Source: Auritidibacter ignavus (GTDB taxonomy: Bacteria; Actinomycetota; Actinomycetes; Actinomycetales; Micrococcaceae). Taken from it: DNA of 62,734 nucleotides. Made by a program: the position numbers and the translations under genes. Shown one piece after another: positions 35,437-45,532 of this stretch. The DNA is taken from contig NZ_RDQR01000015.1 of NCBI RefSeq assembly GCF_003703835.1, positions 1-62,734 of the forward strand, in the 5' to 3' direction. The notes under the pieces were generated by a model. The model did not search any database, was not told the origin of the DNA, and saw nothing but the letters and a program-made list of their open reading frames with translations. Position 1 is the first letter of the stretch. Each line of letters opens with the position of its first letter.

Positions 35437-36021
35437 CTAACGTACCGCTACCGGCTCTGAAGCGCGGGTGGAGGTCACGATCTTGCGGAAAATTGCCACG
35501 ATCACACCCACCGCGAGCAATACCAACAGCACCCACCGGCCGATGGTCAACGCGGAGGCCAACGATACAGCCTGTTGTGTCACCTCGTGCAAGGCCCGCT
35601 CGATCGCGATGTTCTCCCACATATCGACCACAGCAAAGACCACACCGGTGGCGATCATCACCGCCCGTGGCACCCACGACCGCAGGGCCCAGAAAGCAAC
35701 CACCACGGCCAACAGGGCCACCAAGACCGGAAAAATCACCCCGGCGGTCTTGTGGGTCCAGTTTAGTTGTCCCAGTGCCGGATCATCCATTGCCGTCGCG
35801 ACAGCCTCAACCTCGTCGAGACGGTAGCCAAAAGGGCGGTGGTCCAACATCGGCATCCCACCGGTGAGCTGGCGCATCTGGTTCAGCGCCAAGACGTGAT
35901 AATAAAAGCCCATGAAGATCACCGTGCCCGCCAGGGCCAGCACCAACATCCCCGGGGAGGACTGCGGTTGCTCAGCAACCGGTTGCGCGGTGGCAGTGGG
36001 TCGGTTCTGGGTGTTGCCCAC
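35437..36021 (-). CDS. Four-TM membrane protein of unknown function
   Basis: A 194-residue protein with four predicted membrane segments (about residues 24-44, 93-113, 117-137 and 158-180) and a short proline/glutamine-rich N-terminus. I do not recognise the family. GTG at 36021 is supported by a strong GAGGAGG 10 bases upstream. The tRNA-Arg lies just downstream on the same strand, 14 bases after the stop, so read-through transcription of the tRNA is possible. It is divergent from pcrA. Confidence 0.65.
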   Translation of the reverse strand: MGNTQNRPTATAQPVAEQPQSSPGMLVLALAGTVIFMGFYYHVLALNQMRQLTGGMPMLDHRPFGYRLDEVEAVATAMDDPALGQLNWTHKTAGVIFPVLVALLAVVVAFWALRSWVPRAVMIATGVVFAVVDMWENIAIERALHEVTQQAVSLASALTIGRWVLLVLLAVGVIVAIFRKIVTSTRASEPVAVR

Positions 36022-36162
36022 GAAACGTTTTCCTCCTCGTACAGTGACTGACCGTCACGGGGTGCGTTGCAGTGCGGGGGGGGGTGCACGGTGATAAGTG
36101 TTATCCCCACGCCCACCCATCCTAGTCTGCTGTGTCAGTGGAGCTGACTAGACTGGGGGACT

Positions 36163-38619
36163 ATGGCATCGATGATCACCCCCTCGTCTTCGGATCCTGA
36201 CACGCTGATCGCTGACCTGAACGACCAACAGCAGGCCGCAGTCGCTCACCGCGGGGGACCGTTGCTGATCGTCGCCGGAGCAGGCTCGGGTAAAACCAAG
36301 GTGCTCACCCACCGCATTGCTCATTTACTGGCCACCGGGGAAGCTCGTCCCTGGGAGTTCTTGGCCATTACCTTCACCAATAAGGCCGCCCGAGAAATGC
36401 GCGAACGCATCGAAGGGCTGATCGGTCCTGATGCCCAAAAAATGCGGATCTCGACCTTTCACTCCTCAGCGCTACGCATCCTAAGAGCTGAAGCTAGCAC
36501 CGTGGGATTGAAATCCAATTTCTCCATCTATGATGCTGCTGATTCCTTGCGGTTGATAAGCCAGCTTGTCAAGGTGGCGGACCTGGATCCCAAACGGGTG
36601 AAACCTAAATCGATTCAGCACAAGATTTCCTCGCTGAAGAATGATTTGGTGGATGCCGACGAGTTCGCCTCGAACAACAGCGGGGACCCTTTCCAGCAGG
36701 CGGTGGCCGAGGTCTACACCGAATACACCGCGCGCTTGCGTCAGGCGAATGCGATGGATTTCGACGACCTGATCTCCACCACTGTCAATATGTTCCGCGC
36801 TTTCCCCGCTGTGCTCGATAACTACCGTCGCCGGTTCCGTTACGTGCTGGTCGATGAGTACCAAGACACCAACCATGCCCAGTATCAGCTGGTCCGATTG
36901 CTCACCGGGGAACCCGGAGACCCCTCCGGGTGTGAGACCAGTGGGGGGCAACTGACTGTCGTCGGGGACTCCGACCAGTCGATTTATGCCTTCCGCGGTG
37001 CCGATATCAGCAACATTATCGAGTTTGAGCGGGATTACCCTGATGCCACCGTGATCAATCTGGAGCAGAACTACCGTTCCACCCAGAACATTCTCGACGC
37101 CGCTAACGCGGTGATCTCGCATAATCCCTCCCGAGAGGCCAAACGGTTGTGGACCGATGCTGGGACCGGGGCAGCACTGATCGGTTACGCGGGCGAGAAC
37201 GAATCGGATGAAGCCGGCTGGGTGGCCGATAAGATCGATGAGCTGATCGACAATGATGAGGCGATCCCCGAAGACATAGCGGTCTTCTACCGCACGAACG
37301 CCCAGTCCCGTGCGCTGGAAGAACGCCTCATCTCCGCGGGGATCCCTTACCGGGTGATCGGAGGAACCCGATTCTATGATCGCAAAGAAATCAAAGATGC
37401 CCTGGCGTATTTGCGCGTGATCGATAATCCCGATGACGACGTGAACCTTCGCCGGATTCTCAACGAGCCCAAACGCGGTATTGGTGACCGCTCCGAAGCG
37501 GCCTTGGCGGTACTACAAGACCGAGAACGCATCAGTTTCTTTGACGCACTCCACCGCGCCGATCAAGCACCCGGGATTGGGTCTCGAGCCGTGAAGAAAG
37601 TCCAGGAGTTTGCCCAGTTATTGGACGACCTGCAACAGCTGGCCACGACCGAATCCCCGGCCAGGGTGCTCGAAGCTGTATTGGAACAAACTGGGATGTT
37701 ACACGCGCTACGCTCCTCAGAAGACCTGCAGGACGAATCCCGGGCCGATAACCTCGGAGAGTTGGTGGCGGTGGTGCGGGACTTCGAGAAAACTCACCCC
37801 GACGGAGATCTGAGCCAGTTCTTGGAACAAGTCGCCCTGGTGGCCGATACCGATCAACTGCCCACCCCTGTCGAAACCGACACTGAGGGTCAGGACTTGG
37901 CTGAGCAGTGGGGCCAAGTAACCTTGATGACCTTGCATACCGCTAAAGGTTTGGAGTTCCCGGTGGTATTTTTGACCGGAATGGAACACGGCGTCTTCCC
38001 ACACGCCCGGTCGATGGGGGACACTCAAGAGCTGGCCGAAGAGCGCCGACTGGCCTATGTGGGGCTGACCCGGGCCGAAAAGCGACTGTACCTGTCCCGG
38101 TCCGAATCCCGTTCGCTATGGGGTCAGCATCAGTTCAACCCGCCCAGCCAATTCCTCACCGAGATTCCCGACGCCCTCATCGAATGGGAACGAGAAGGGC
38201 GCTTGAACGGCGTCGACACGCGTGGGTCCTGGAACGATATCGGTGCGGGGCTAGGATTTGGCGCCCCCGGATCTCGGTATCCAAAACGGTTCACTGGCTC
38301 CCATTGGGGCGCTTCAACCTCACGCAGCCACTACGGCAAGCCCGGCCAGAGTTCTGGGTCCCGAGCTGGGGCTACCGGGATCACCGAGGCGCAAGAACGC
38401 GCCGAGGTGGTTCGAGGCGAAAAACCGACCCGAGTGGTGCCCGACCACGAGGTCATCAGCCTCAGCCCCGGCGACCACGTCAAACACAAAAGCTTCGGTA
38501 CTGGGGTGGTCACAGCCATCTCTGGCAGTGGAGACAAGACCGTTGCCACGGTGGCGTTCTCCGGTTCGGAGAAACGGCTGTTGCTACGCTACGCCCCAGT
38601 CGAAAAAATCTCCTTCTAA
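36163..38619 (+). CDS. pcrA: ATP-dependent DNA helicase UvrD/PcrA
   Basis: An 818-residue superfamily-1 helicase (3' to 5') acting in nucleotide-excision and replication-linked repair. Motifs: Q-motif LNDQQQAAVAH, Walker A IVAGAGSGKTKVL (near residue 40), FTNKAAREMRERI, DEYQDTN box, GDSDQSIYAFRGAD, LEQNYRST, VTLMTLHTAKGLEFPVVFLTG, and YVGLTRAEKRLYLS. The last 55 residues form the Tudor-like domain (GDHVKHKSFGTGVVTAISG) that in PcrA homologues contacts RNA polymerase. The length and order match actinobacterial PcrA. The stop is overlapped by a tiny open frame (TAATG). Confidence 0.96.
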   Translation: MASMITPSSSDPDTLIADLNDQQQAAVAHRGGPLLIVAGAGSGKTKVLTHRIAHLLATGEARPWEFLAITFTNKAAREMRERIEGLIGPDAQKMRISTFHSSALRILRAEASTVGLKSNFSIYDAADSLRLISQLVKVADLDPKRVKPKSIQHKISSLKNDLVDADEFASNNSGDPFQQAVAEVYTEYTARLRQANAMDFDDLISTTVNMFRAFPAVLDNYRRRFRYVLVDEYQDTNHAQYQLVRLLTGEPGDPSGCETSGGQLTVVGDSDQSIYAFRGADISNIIEFERDYPDATVINLEQNYRSTQNILDAANAVISHNPSREAKRLWTDAGTGAALIGYAGENESDEAGWVADKIDELIDNDEAIPEDIAVFYRTNAQSRALEERLISAGIPYRVIGGTRFYDRKEIKDALAYLRVIDNPDDDVNLRRILNEPKRGIGDRSEAALAVLQDRERISFFDALHRADQAPGIGSRAVKKVQEFAQLLDDLQQLATTESPARVLEAVLEQTGMLHALRSSEDLQDESRADNLGELVAVVRDFEKTHPDGDLSQFLEQVALVADTDQLPTPVETDTEGQDLAEQWGQVTLMTLHTAKGLEFPVVFLTGMEHGVFPHARSMGDTQELAEERRLAYVGLTRAEKRLYLSRSESRSLWGQHQFNPPSQFLTEIPDALIEWEREGRLNGVDTRGSWNDIGAGLGFGAPGSRYPKRFTGSHWGASTSRSHYGKPGQSSGSRAGATGITEAQERAEVVRGEKPTRVVPDHEVISLSPGDHVKHKSFGTGVVTAISGSGDKTVATVAFSGSEKRLLLRYAPVEKISF

Positions 38620-38705
38620 TGCACGCCTTTGACCTGTACCGGCCCGGGGATGTGCTGACGGTCCTGGTGGGCACAAAAGCCCGTCATTTCTGGGTCAGTG
38701 GCTAG
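38619..38705 (+). CDS. Possible 28-residue small protein coupled to pcrA
   Basis: A short frame begins inside the pcrA stop codon (TAATG) and encodes MHAFDLYRPGDVLTVLVGTK plus eight more residues. Translational coupling is possible, but the same frame is open far upstream as a shadow of pcrA, so it may be chance. No family is recognised. The remainder of 38706-38850 shows only the ribosome-binding site (AAAGGA) of sucC. Confidence 0.2.
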   Translation: MHAFDLYRPGDVLTVLVGTKARHFWVSG

Positions 38706-38850
38706 TTTTCAACTGTCTACAAAACCCCAGGCAGTGCACTAAGGTTATTTACTGGAGCCCGCAGTGGCGGGTCGTCGAGTGCTACCGCGCAAACATCGCC
38801 GGTGAGACTCGAAAAATCGAACTATTGTCGACGTTAAAGGACTCCAACCC

Positions 38851-40020
38851 GTGGACCTGTACGAATACCAGGCGCGCGATCTCTTCGAAGCACACGGTGT
38901 TCCCGTGCTCGCCGGAATCGTGGCCGAAACCCCACAAGATGCCAAAGCAGCCGCTGAAAAACTCGGTGGCGTGACCGCCGTCAAAGCCCAGGTCAAAGTC
39001 GGTGGGCGTGGTAAGGCCGGTGGCGTCAAAGTCGCCAAGACCCCGGACGAGGCCTACGAATACGCCCAGCAGATTCTGGGCATGGACATCAAGGGCCACA
39101 CTGTCCACCGCGTGATGATCGCTGCCGGTGCAGATATCGCTGAAGAATACTACTTCTCGGTGTTGCTGGACCGCGCAAACCGCACCTACTTGGCCATGTG
39201 CTCCGTCGAAGGTGGCGTGGAAATTGAGCAACTGGCCGCTGAACGTCCCGACGATCTGGCACGCGTTCCGGTCTCCGCTCTGGAGGGAATCACCTTCGAG
39301 GTGGCCAAGGACATCGCCACTCAGGCGAAATTCCCCGCTGAGCAGGTTGATGCTGTGGCCGAGGTACTGGTCAAGCTCTGGGAGGTTTTCGACGAAGAAG
39401 ACGCCACCCTGGTTGAGGTCAATCCGCTGGTCAAGACCGGTGACGGCACCATCTTGGCCCTGGACGGCAAGGTCACTCTGGACGACAACGCGGATTTCCG
39501 CCACGAAGACCACACCAAGCTGGTCGATGAGCGCACCGAGAATCCGTTGGAGGCCAAGGCCAAGGCTAAGGGACTGAACTACGTCAAGCTTGACGGTGAT
39601 GTGGGCATTATCGGCAACGGGGCCGGTTTGGTGATGTCCACCCTCGACGTGGTTGCTTACGCCGGTGAGAACCACGGCAACGTCAAGCCCGCCAACTTCC
39701 TGGACATCGGTGGCGGCGCCTCGGCGCAGGTGATGGCCGATGGTCTGGATGTGATCCTCAACGACGATCAGGTCAAGTCCGTGTTCGTCAACGTCTTCGG
39801 TGGTATTACCTCCTGCGATGCCGTGGCCAACGGTATTGTTCAGGCCCTAGACATCCTGGGTGACAAAGCTACTAAGCCGCTGGTCGTGCGTCTGGACGGC
39901 AACAACGTGGAAGCCGGCCGCCAGATCCTGGCCGATGCCAACCACCCGCTGGTGCACATTGCCAAGACCATGGACGCCGGTGCTGACCAGGCCGCTGAGC
40001 TGGCCCACGCCGCCAAGTAA
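38851..40020 (+). CDS. sucC: Succinyl-CoA synthetase (ADP-forming) beta subunit
   Basis: A 389-residue ATP-grasp subunit that binds nucleotide and, with SucD, interconverts succinyl-CoA and succinate in the TCA cycle with substrate-level phosphorylation. [37 protein letters not shown] and [11 protein letters not shown] are diagnostic, and the CoA-ligase half has [20 protein letters not shown] and [17 protein letters not shown] start with AAAGGA upstream. sucD follows after 22 bases in the same operon. Confidence 0.97.
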   Translation: MDLYEYQARDLFEAHGVPVLAGIVAETPQDAKAAAEKLGGVTAVKAQVKVGGRGKAGGVKVAKTPDEAYEYAQQILGMDIKGHTVHRVMIAAGADIAEEYYFSVLLDRANRTYLAMCSVEGGVEIEQLAAERPDDLARVPVSALEGITFEVAKDIATQAKFPAEQVDAVAEVLVKLWEVFDEEDATLVEVNPLVKTGDGTILALDGKVTLDDNADFRHEDHTKLVDERTENPLEAKAKAKGLNYVKLDGDVGIIGNGAGLVMSTLDVVAYAGENHGNVKPANFLDIGGGASAQVMADGLDVILNDDQVKSVFVNVFGGITSCDAVANGIVQALDILGDKATKPLVVRLDGNNVEAGRQILADANHPLVHIAKTMDAGADQAAELAHAAK

Positions 40021-40042
40021 GTTAAGGACGGATTGAACAACA

Positions 40043-40960
40043 ATGTCGATTTATCTCAATAAAGACTCCAAGGTCATCGTCCAGGGTATTACCGGTGGTG
40101 AAGGTACCAAGCACACCGCGCTAATGCTCAAGGCCGGTACTAATATTGTCGGCGGTGTCAACGCTCGCAAGGCTGGCACCACCGTGACTCATGAGGACAA
40201 AGACGGTAACACCGTTGAACTACCGGTCTTTGGTTCCGTCGAAGAAGCCATGACCGAAACCGGTGCCAATGCGTCGGTGATGTTCGTGCCTCCGAAGTTC
40301 GCGAAGGACGCCGCGATCGAGGCCATCAAGGCTGAAATTCCGTTGCTGGTGGTCATCACGGAGGGCATCCCGGTTCAGGACACCGCCGAGTTCTTCGCAC
40401 TGTCTCAGTCGATAACTGACGAGCAGGGTCAGGCCAAGACACGCATCATCGGCCCGAACTGCCCGGGTATTATTACCCCCGGCGAATCCCTGGCGGGTAT
40501 TACCCCGAACTCGGTCACTGGTTCCGGTCCGATCGGTCTGGTCTCCAAGTCCGGAACCTTGACCTACCAGATGATGTTCGAACTCTCGGACTTCGGTATC
40601 TCCACCGGTATCGGTATCGGTGGTGACCCGGTGATCGGCACCACCCACATCGATGCGCTGGAGGCCTTCGAAAATGACCCCGACACCAAGGCCATCGTGA
40701 TGATCGGTGAAATTGGTGGTGACGCCGAGGAACGTGCCGCCGAGTACATCAAGGCAAACGTCACCAAGCCCGTTGTCGGCTATGTGGCCGGTTTCACCGC
40801 GCCCGAGGGTAAGACCATGGGCCATGCCGGCGCGATTGTCTCCGGCTCCTCCGGAACCGCGACAGCGAAGAAGGAAGCTCTCGAAGCAGCCGGCGTCAAG
40901 GTCGGTAAGACTCCGACCGAAACCGCGGAGCTGATGCGCGAGATTCTTAACAACGGCTAA
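40043..40960 (+). CDS. sucD: Succinyl-CoA synthetase (ADP-forming) alpha subunit
   Basis: A 305-residue CoA-binding subunit. The N-terminal fold carries [16 protein letters not shown] and [17 protein letters not shown]. The phosphohistidine lies in [20 protein letters not shown], and [14 protein letters not shown] contacts CoA. Full length. The second gene of the sucCD operon, closed by a strong hairpin terminator. Confidence 0.97.
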   Translation: MSIYLNKDSKVIVQGITGGEGTKHTALMLKAGTNIVGGVNARKAGTTVTHEDKDGNTVELPVFGSVEEAMTETGANASVMFVPPKFAKDAAIEAIKAEIPLLVVITEGIPVQDTAEFFALSQSITDEQGQAKTRIIGPNCPGIITPGESLAGITPNSVTGSGPIGLVSKSGTLTYQMMFELSDFGISTGIGIGGDPVIGTTHIDALEAFENDPDTKAIVMIGEIGGDAEERAAEYIKANVTKPVVGYVAGFTAPEGKTMGHAGAIVSGSSGTATAKKEALEAAGVKVGKTPTETAELMREILNNG

Positions 40961-40987
40961 GTGCGCGCAGTGTGAACTATGTAGTGA

Positions 40988-41022
40988 CCGGTGCCCCGAA
41001 CCGTTCTGGTTCGGGGCACCGG
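40988..41022 (+). terminator. Terminator of the sucCD operon
   Basis: A perfect 15-bp stem with a GTTCT loop (40988-41002 with 41008-41022), followed by GGTTTAA. It starts 27 bases after the sucD stop. Confidence 0.88.
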
Positions 41023-41136
41023 GGTTTAACGACTGGTGTCTTAATACGGCATGCACCCCACCCGGTGAGTGACAACGGCGGTACCCTAGATAGCGTTTGA
41101 CCGTGGCCAACACAGACCACCGGGGAAGGAAAGCAC

Positions 41137-42153
41137 ATGGCAGAGATGCTGGCGACCATGGTCCCGCTCTTTCTGATTTTGGGGCTGGGCTTTGCCATCG
41201 GATTCTCGGATAAGATTCTGGGATGGCAACCAGCCCTGAACGGGTTTGTCTTCCATATCTCGTTGCCGACTTTCGTGTTCTCCTCCATGGTGACCGCGCC
41301 CATACCCGACGTCGTTCCCTGGGGAACACTGGCGATCGCAGGACTGGTGCCCATCGTGTTAGCCATTGTGCTCTACTTCGGGGCCCGCTGGCTGTTAGGC
41401 TCACAGGAGACACAAGCTTCCACGCTGTCGGTCTCAGCGGTCTTCGGCAACGTGGGATATCTGGGCATCCCGTTATCGATCGCATTCTTCGGCGAGGAGT
41501 CCATCATTCCTGCCGTGGTGATCGGCATGGTGCACAATATGGTCTTCCTGCTGGGATTCCCCTTGGTGCGCACCACCGTGAATATGCGACAGAACTACCG
41601 AACCCTGGCTCAGGCTGGTGGATCAGCTGATCCCGTCCCAGCACAGCAACGAAAAACCCACGGTTCGCTGACTTCTGTGCTCATTCGTGTGGTGGTCGAT
41701 GGGCTCTTTTTCAACCCCTTATTCATCGCCGCCGCCCTGGGGTTGACCGTGATGCTCACGCCCTTTGAGCTACCACAGGTCATCAGCGAGTCCGTGGCGC
41801 TGTTGGGTGCAACTGCGGTGCCTTTGTCCCTCTGCGCGGTGGGGCTGGCCATCCACCCGGCCCTGCAGGCTTTCACATCCGGTTCGTTGAACTACGTGCT
41901 GGTGCTGATTGGTGTGGCGACGAAGGCTTTTGTGGTGCCGGCGATGACCTTCCTGGTGGCGGTGGTGTTGTCGTTCTGGGTGCCCGAAGACTGGCTCGGC
42001 GTCCTGGTGCTGATGGCAGCCACACCCTCATCGACGACCGTGTTTATTCTGGGCACCCAATACGACAGACAAGGGCCCTTGGCCGCTTCCATCTTGTCCA
42101 TCACGACGGTGGCTTCTCTGTTCACCGTGCCTGTGATGCTGATTATGATTTAG
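41137..42153 (+). CDS. AEC-family transporter
   Basis: A 338-residue membrane protein with about ten membrane segments in two halves separated by a short hydrophilic loop (AQAGGSADPVPAQQRKTHGS, about residues 158-177). The N-terminal half has VSAVFGNVGYLGIPLSIAFFG, typical of the auxin-efflux-carrier (AEC) family. Bacterial members move malate, malonate or other small acids; the substrate is unknown. A clear GGAAGGAAAG lies upstream. A class III aminotransferase starts 72 bases downstream on the same strand. Confidence 0.88.
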   Translation: MAEMLATMVPLFLILGLGFAIGFSDKILGWQPALNGFVFHISLPTFVFSSMVTAPIPDVVPWGTLAIAGLVPIVLAIVLYFGARWLLGSQETQASTLSVSAVFGNVGYLGIPLSIAFFGEESIIPAVVIGMVHNMVFLLGFPLVRTTVNMRQNYRTLAQAGGSADPVPAQQRKTHGSLTSVLIRVVVDGLFFNPLFIAAALGLTVMLTPFELPQVISESVALLGATAVPLSLCAVGLAIHPALQAFTSGSLNYVLVLIGVATKAFVVPAMTFLVAVVLSFWVPEDWLGVLVLMAATPSSTTVFILGTQYDRQGPLAASILSITTVASLFTVPVMLIMI

Positions 42154-42225
42154 ATAACGTTTAGACTCACAGAGAAAGCCCAACGCCAGAACGTTGTTCA
42201 GACACCCCACAGGAGGATCGTCACG

Positions 42226-43608
42226 GTGAGCACCGAGTACGTAGAAGCTGACCCGACAATCACCCCGGAGCAGATCGAACAAGGTCAGCAGGCCTATCGT
42301 CTCGATCGTGAACATGTCTTCCACTCCTGGGCGGCGCAGGCGCAACTAGACCCGATGACCGTCATCAAAGCTGAGGGCAGTTACGTCTGGGACGGTCAAG
42401 GACATAAACTGCTGGACTTCTCCTCCCAGATGGTCAACACCAATATCGGGCACAGTCACCCCGCCGTGGTGGCCGCTATCCAGCAGCAGGCAGCGCGGAT
42501 TGCCACCATCGCTCCGGCACACGTCAATGACGCTCGCTCGGAGGCTGCTCGGTTGATCAGTGACCTCGTTCCGGACCATTTGAACCACGTGTTCTTTACC
42601 AACGCTGGTGCTGAAGCGGTCGAGCACGCCACCCGCATGGCGCGTTTGCATACCGGACGGCCCAAGATCCTTTCGGCCTACCGTTCCTACCACGGAGGCA
42701 CCGAACGAGCCATCAACATCACCGGCGACACCCGTCGGTTCCCGGTCGATACCGCCAGTCAGTCGGTGGTGCACTTCATGCCCGCTTACTTCTACCGCTC
42801 CTTGTTCGGGTCCACCACCCTGGAAGAGGAAACCCAGCGAGCTCTGGACCATCTGGAACAAACCATCATTTTTGAAGGTCCCGACACCATCGCCTGCATT
42901 ATCCTCGAGACTGTTCCGGGAACCGCCGGGATTTACGTGCCACCTCCCGGCTACATGGCGGGGGTACAACACCTGGCTCGTCGCTACGGGATCATGTTCA
43001 TCACCGATGAGGTCATGGTTGGTTTCGGTCGAACCGGTGCGTGGTTTGGTTTCCAGCACTGGGACCTGACACCGGATTTGGTGACCTTTGCCAAGGGTGT
43101 GAATTCCGGGTACGTGCCGTTAGGCGGTGTGATCATCTCCGATGAAATCTACACCAGCTTTGCTGACCGGGCCTACCCCGGGGGGCTGACCTACTCCGGT
43201 CACCCGTTGGCCTGTGCTGCCGCGGTGGCCTGTATTCGGGCGATGGACGAAGAAGGTATGGTGACCAACGCCGATCGGCTGGGTCGGGAGATCCTGGGAC
43301 CGGGAGTCGTCGAGTTGGCCGAAAAGCACCCCTCTGTGGGAGACGCCCGTGGCCTCGGGGCCTTCTGGGCTCTGGAATTGGTGACGAACCGGGAGACCAA
43401 AGAACCCTTGGCACCCTATGGTGGCTCGTCGCCGGCCATGAACGCCGTGGTAGCAGAGTGCAAGAAGCTCGGCCTGTTGCCGTTCTCCAACGCCAACCGC
43501 ATTCACCTGGCCCCGCCATTGAACATCAGCGACGCGGATGCCCGTCGTGGCCTGGAGATCCTGGATTCAGCCCTCGACGTTGCTGATAGCTACTACGAAG
43601 GCGCCTAA
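42226..43608 (+). CDS. Class III aminotransferase
   Basis: A 460-residue PLP aminotransferase of the omega-amino-acid/taurine:pyruvate type. GSYVWDGQGHKLLDFSSQMV, NTNIGHSHPAVV and FFTNAGAEAVEHATRMAR start the fold, IMFITDEVMVGFGRTGAWF carries the cofactor Asp, and VTFAKGVNSGYVPLGGV the Schiff-base lysine. The amino donor cannot be assigned; taurine, beta-alanine or putrescine-like compounds are options. GTG start with a strong AGGAGG upstream. The AEC transporter just before it could bring in the substrate or export the product (inference). The 3' end overlaps the VIT gene by 4 bases. Confidence 0.9.
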   Translation: MSTEYVEADPTITPEQIEQGQQAYRLDREHVFHSWAAQAQLDPMTVIKAEGSYVWDGQGHKLLDFSSQMVNTNIGHSHPAVVAAIQQQAARIATIAPAHVNDARSEAARLISDLVPDHLNHVFFTNAGAEAVEHATRMARLHTGRPKILSAYRSYHGGTERAINITGDTRRFPVDTASQSVVHFMPAYFYRSLFGSTTLEEETQRALDHLEQTIIFEGPDTIACIILETVPGTAGIYVPPPGYMAGVQHLARRYGIMFITDEVMVGFGRTGAWFGFQHWDLTPDLVTFAKGVNSGYVPLGGVIISDEIYTSFADRAYPGGLTYSGHPLACAAAVACIRAMDEEGMVTNADRLGREILGPGVVELAEKHPSVGDARGLGAFWALELVTNRETKEPLAPYGGSSPAMNAVVAECKKLGLLPFSNANRIHLAPPLNISDADARRGLEILDSALDVADSYYEGA

Positions 43609-44693
43609 ACCCCGAAGATCAATCCCACCAGGTAGGTGATCATCGCGGCACCTAAACCAATCGCCAGTTGGCGCAGTCCTCGCGTGACCGGGGAGGTTCC
43701 TGACAGCAGACCGGTGACACCACCGGTAAACAACAGGGCTACCGAGACCAACCCTGCCGACCAGAGGATTCCGGCAGTACCGGTCACTCCGAAAAGGAAC
43801 GGGAGGACGGGAATGATCGCTCCGGAGGAGAAGAAACCGAACGACGAAAAGGCAGCGCCCCACGCGCTACCGAGTTCTTCGTGCTTCGGAGAGCGCTCCA
43901 CCGGCCCCTGGGAGCCATCAGGGCGGGCCGACAGGCTGGGGTTACAGTCGCAGTTGAAATAGCCCATGCGCTCCATGGCGCGATGTCGGGCGTCCTCTTG
44001 AGACATGCCACGGGCCCGATAGACGAGCTCGAGCTCATTGGAATTCAAATCCAGATGCGGGGCAGCTTCCAGGGTTACTTGGGTTGGTGAGGAGGCCTCG
44101 ATCAGCTCGCGTTGGGACCGCACTGAAATGAATTCACCGGCGCCCATGGACATCGCCCCGGCCAGCAGTCCGGCGATGCCGGCTACGAGGATGAATTCAT
44201 TGGTCGCTGAGGTGGCTGCGACACCCATCACCAGGGCCAAATTCGACACCAGGCCGTCGTTGGCGCCAAAGACAGCCGCACGGAAGTTCCCGGCTAGTTT
44301 TTGACGGCCTCGGGCCGCCAGTCCACGGACGACTTCACTGTGGATGGCCTCATCGGCGGCCATGCTCGGGGTGGCATCGGCGTCACGGGCATACGGGTTA
44401 TCCGTCTCGGCACGTTGCATCAGTGCCAAGACAAACACCGAACCAAAGATGCGAGCCAAGAAACGTAATAGCGAGCGTCTCAGTGATGGTCGGGGCGGAT
44501 TGTTGGCGTGTTCTCCCAACAGATCGCGCCAGTGCTCTTCGTGACGTTTTTCCGCTGTGGCCAGATCCAACAAGATTTCGCGTTCTTCGCCGGTTTTTCG
44601 CTCGGCGAGCTGTTCGTAAATGGCCCCCTCGGCGATCTCGTCTGCTAAGTAGCGTCGCCACCGGCGTATCTGCGCTTTAGTGGGTGCACTCAT
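43605..44693 (-). CDS. VIT1/CCC1-family metal transporter with N-terminal ferritin-like domain
   Basis: A 362-residue protein. Residues 1-130 are a rubrerythrin/ferritin-like helical domain with metal-ligand patterns (LADEIAEGAIYEQLAER and ATAEKRHEEHWRDLLGEH, later DEAIHSEVVRGL). Residues about 135-362 are the VIT1/CCC1 membrane domain (FGANDGLVSNLALVMGVA, GLLAGAMSMGAGEFISVRSQ) with about five membrane segments and a hydrophilic metal-binding loop that ends in a NCDCNPS segment. Such ferritin-like/VIT proteins (MbfA-like) export iron or manganese from the cytoplasm. DtxR in this window is a plausible regulator, but no operator is seen. Confidence 0.88.
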   Translation of the reverse strand: MSAPTKAQIRRWRRYLADEIAEGAIYEQLAERKTGEEREILLDLATAEKRHEEHWRDLLGEHANNPPRPSLRRSLLRFLARIFGSVFVLALMQRAETDNPYARDADATPSMAADEAIHSEVVRGLAARGRQKLAGNFRAAVFGANDGLVSNLALVMGVAATSATNEFILVAGIAGLLAGAMSMGAGEFISVRSQRELIEASSPTQVTLEAAPHLDLNSNELELVYRARGMSQEDARHRAMERMGYFNCDCNPSLSARPDGSQGPVERSPKHEELGSAWGAAFSSFGFFSSGAIIPVLPFLFGVTGTAGILWSAGLVSVALLFTGGVTGLLSGTSPVTRGLRQLAIGLGAAMITYLVGLIFGV

Positions 44694-44811
44694 TCGTGTC
44701 TCACGACTCCCTTAGTACTGCAAGCCCCGATTCGTGTACGAGTGTGCAGCTTCGGCTTGTAACCTGGTCAAGTCTACTGAAAGCGGGCACGCCCAGAGTA
44801 CTGTGAGAGGT

Positions 44812-45201
44812 ATGGGCACTGATCCACACGATTCATCGAAAGCGTCATCGTTGCGTACGAAACTCCTCGCCGAGGGGGAGGAACCAGATGCCCGCTTTTC
44901 ATTGGCCAACGAACGCACCTTCTTAGCCTGGATCAGAACCGCGTTGGCACTGCTCGCAGCGGGGATCGGGATTGAAGCCTTTACCACGCACGTGTTTGAG
45001 ACGCCAATTCGTCAGATCCTGGCCTCGATCCTGCTGATATTGGGAGCCTTCATGGCCATTTCAGCGGCGATTCGGTGGGTGCGCGTCGAGCGGTCCATGC
45101 GCACCGGACGTCCGCTACCGTTGCCACTGTGGGGGCCACTGGTGGCTGTGGTCTGCGCAGTGACGGCGGTGCTGGTGATGCTCGCTGTGGTGACGGGGTA
45201 G
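44812..45201 (+). CDS. YidH-type DUF202 membrane protein
   Basis: A 129-residue protein with a charged N-terminus and three membrane segments (about residues 42-62, 67-87 and 107-128). DARFSLANERTFLAWIRTALALLAAGIGIE is the DUF202/YidH signature. The function is unknown. The ATG at 44812 is preferred because GTGAGAGG precedes it; the frame is open 26 codons upstream. A second DUF202 gene follows after 4 bases. Confidence 0.85.
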   Translation: MGTDPHDSSKASSLRTKLLAEGEEPDARFSLANERTFLAWIRTALALLAAGIGIEAFTTHVFETPIRQILASILLILGAFMAISAAIRWVRVERSMRTGRPLPLPLWGPLVAVVCAVTAVLVMLAVVTG

Positions 45202-45205
45202 TGTG

Positions 45206-45532
45206 ATGGCCACCACTTACCGTCTCCACGAAGATCCTGCGTTACAACCGGAACGCACCATCCTGTCCTGGTCCCGCACCATACTGGTACTGTGTGTGGT
45301 CTCGAGCCTGTTTCTCCGCTGGTATCCCGACGTCGGGCTGATCTCTCTGGCCCCTGCGGTGGGATGCGTGGTGGCGGGGTTGGTCATCCAGCTAACCCAA
45401 CGCCACCGTTACGCGCTCCAGTCGCGCGGAATCGTCCGTGGCCAGGTTGAAGCCAACCTCATCGCGGTGGGACTGATGACCGCTTTGGTGGTCGCGGTGG
45501 CCGGCTTGGGGCTGATGGCGTTGTGGCTCTAA
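45206..45532 (+). CDS. DUF202 membrane protein
   Basis: A 108-residue protein with three membrane segments and a short DUF202 N-terminus (DPALQPERTILSWSRTILVL). A GTG one codon earlier is an alternative start; the GGGGTAG ribosome-binding site favours the ATG. It forms a tight pair with the YidH-type gene before it, so the two may make a heteromeric membrane complex (inference). The 3' end overlaps the convergent PNPOx-like gene by 4 bases. Confidence 0.82.
   Translation: MATTYRLHEDPALQPERTILSWSRTILVLCVVSSLFLRWYPDVGLISLAPAVGCVVAGLVIQLTQRHRYALQSRGIVRGQVEANLIAVGLMTALVVAVAGLGLMALWL

Noticed and set aside
40220-41485. A 421-codon open frame on the minus strand across sucD and the AEC gene
   Set aside because: It covers two well-supported genes and a terminator on the other strand, and its product is a mirror of their codon usage.
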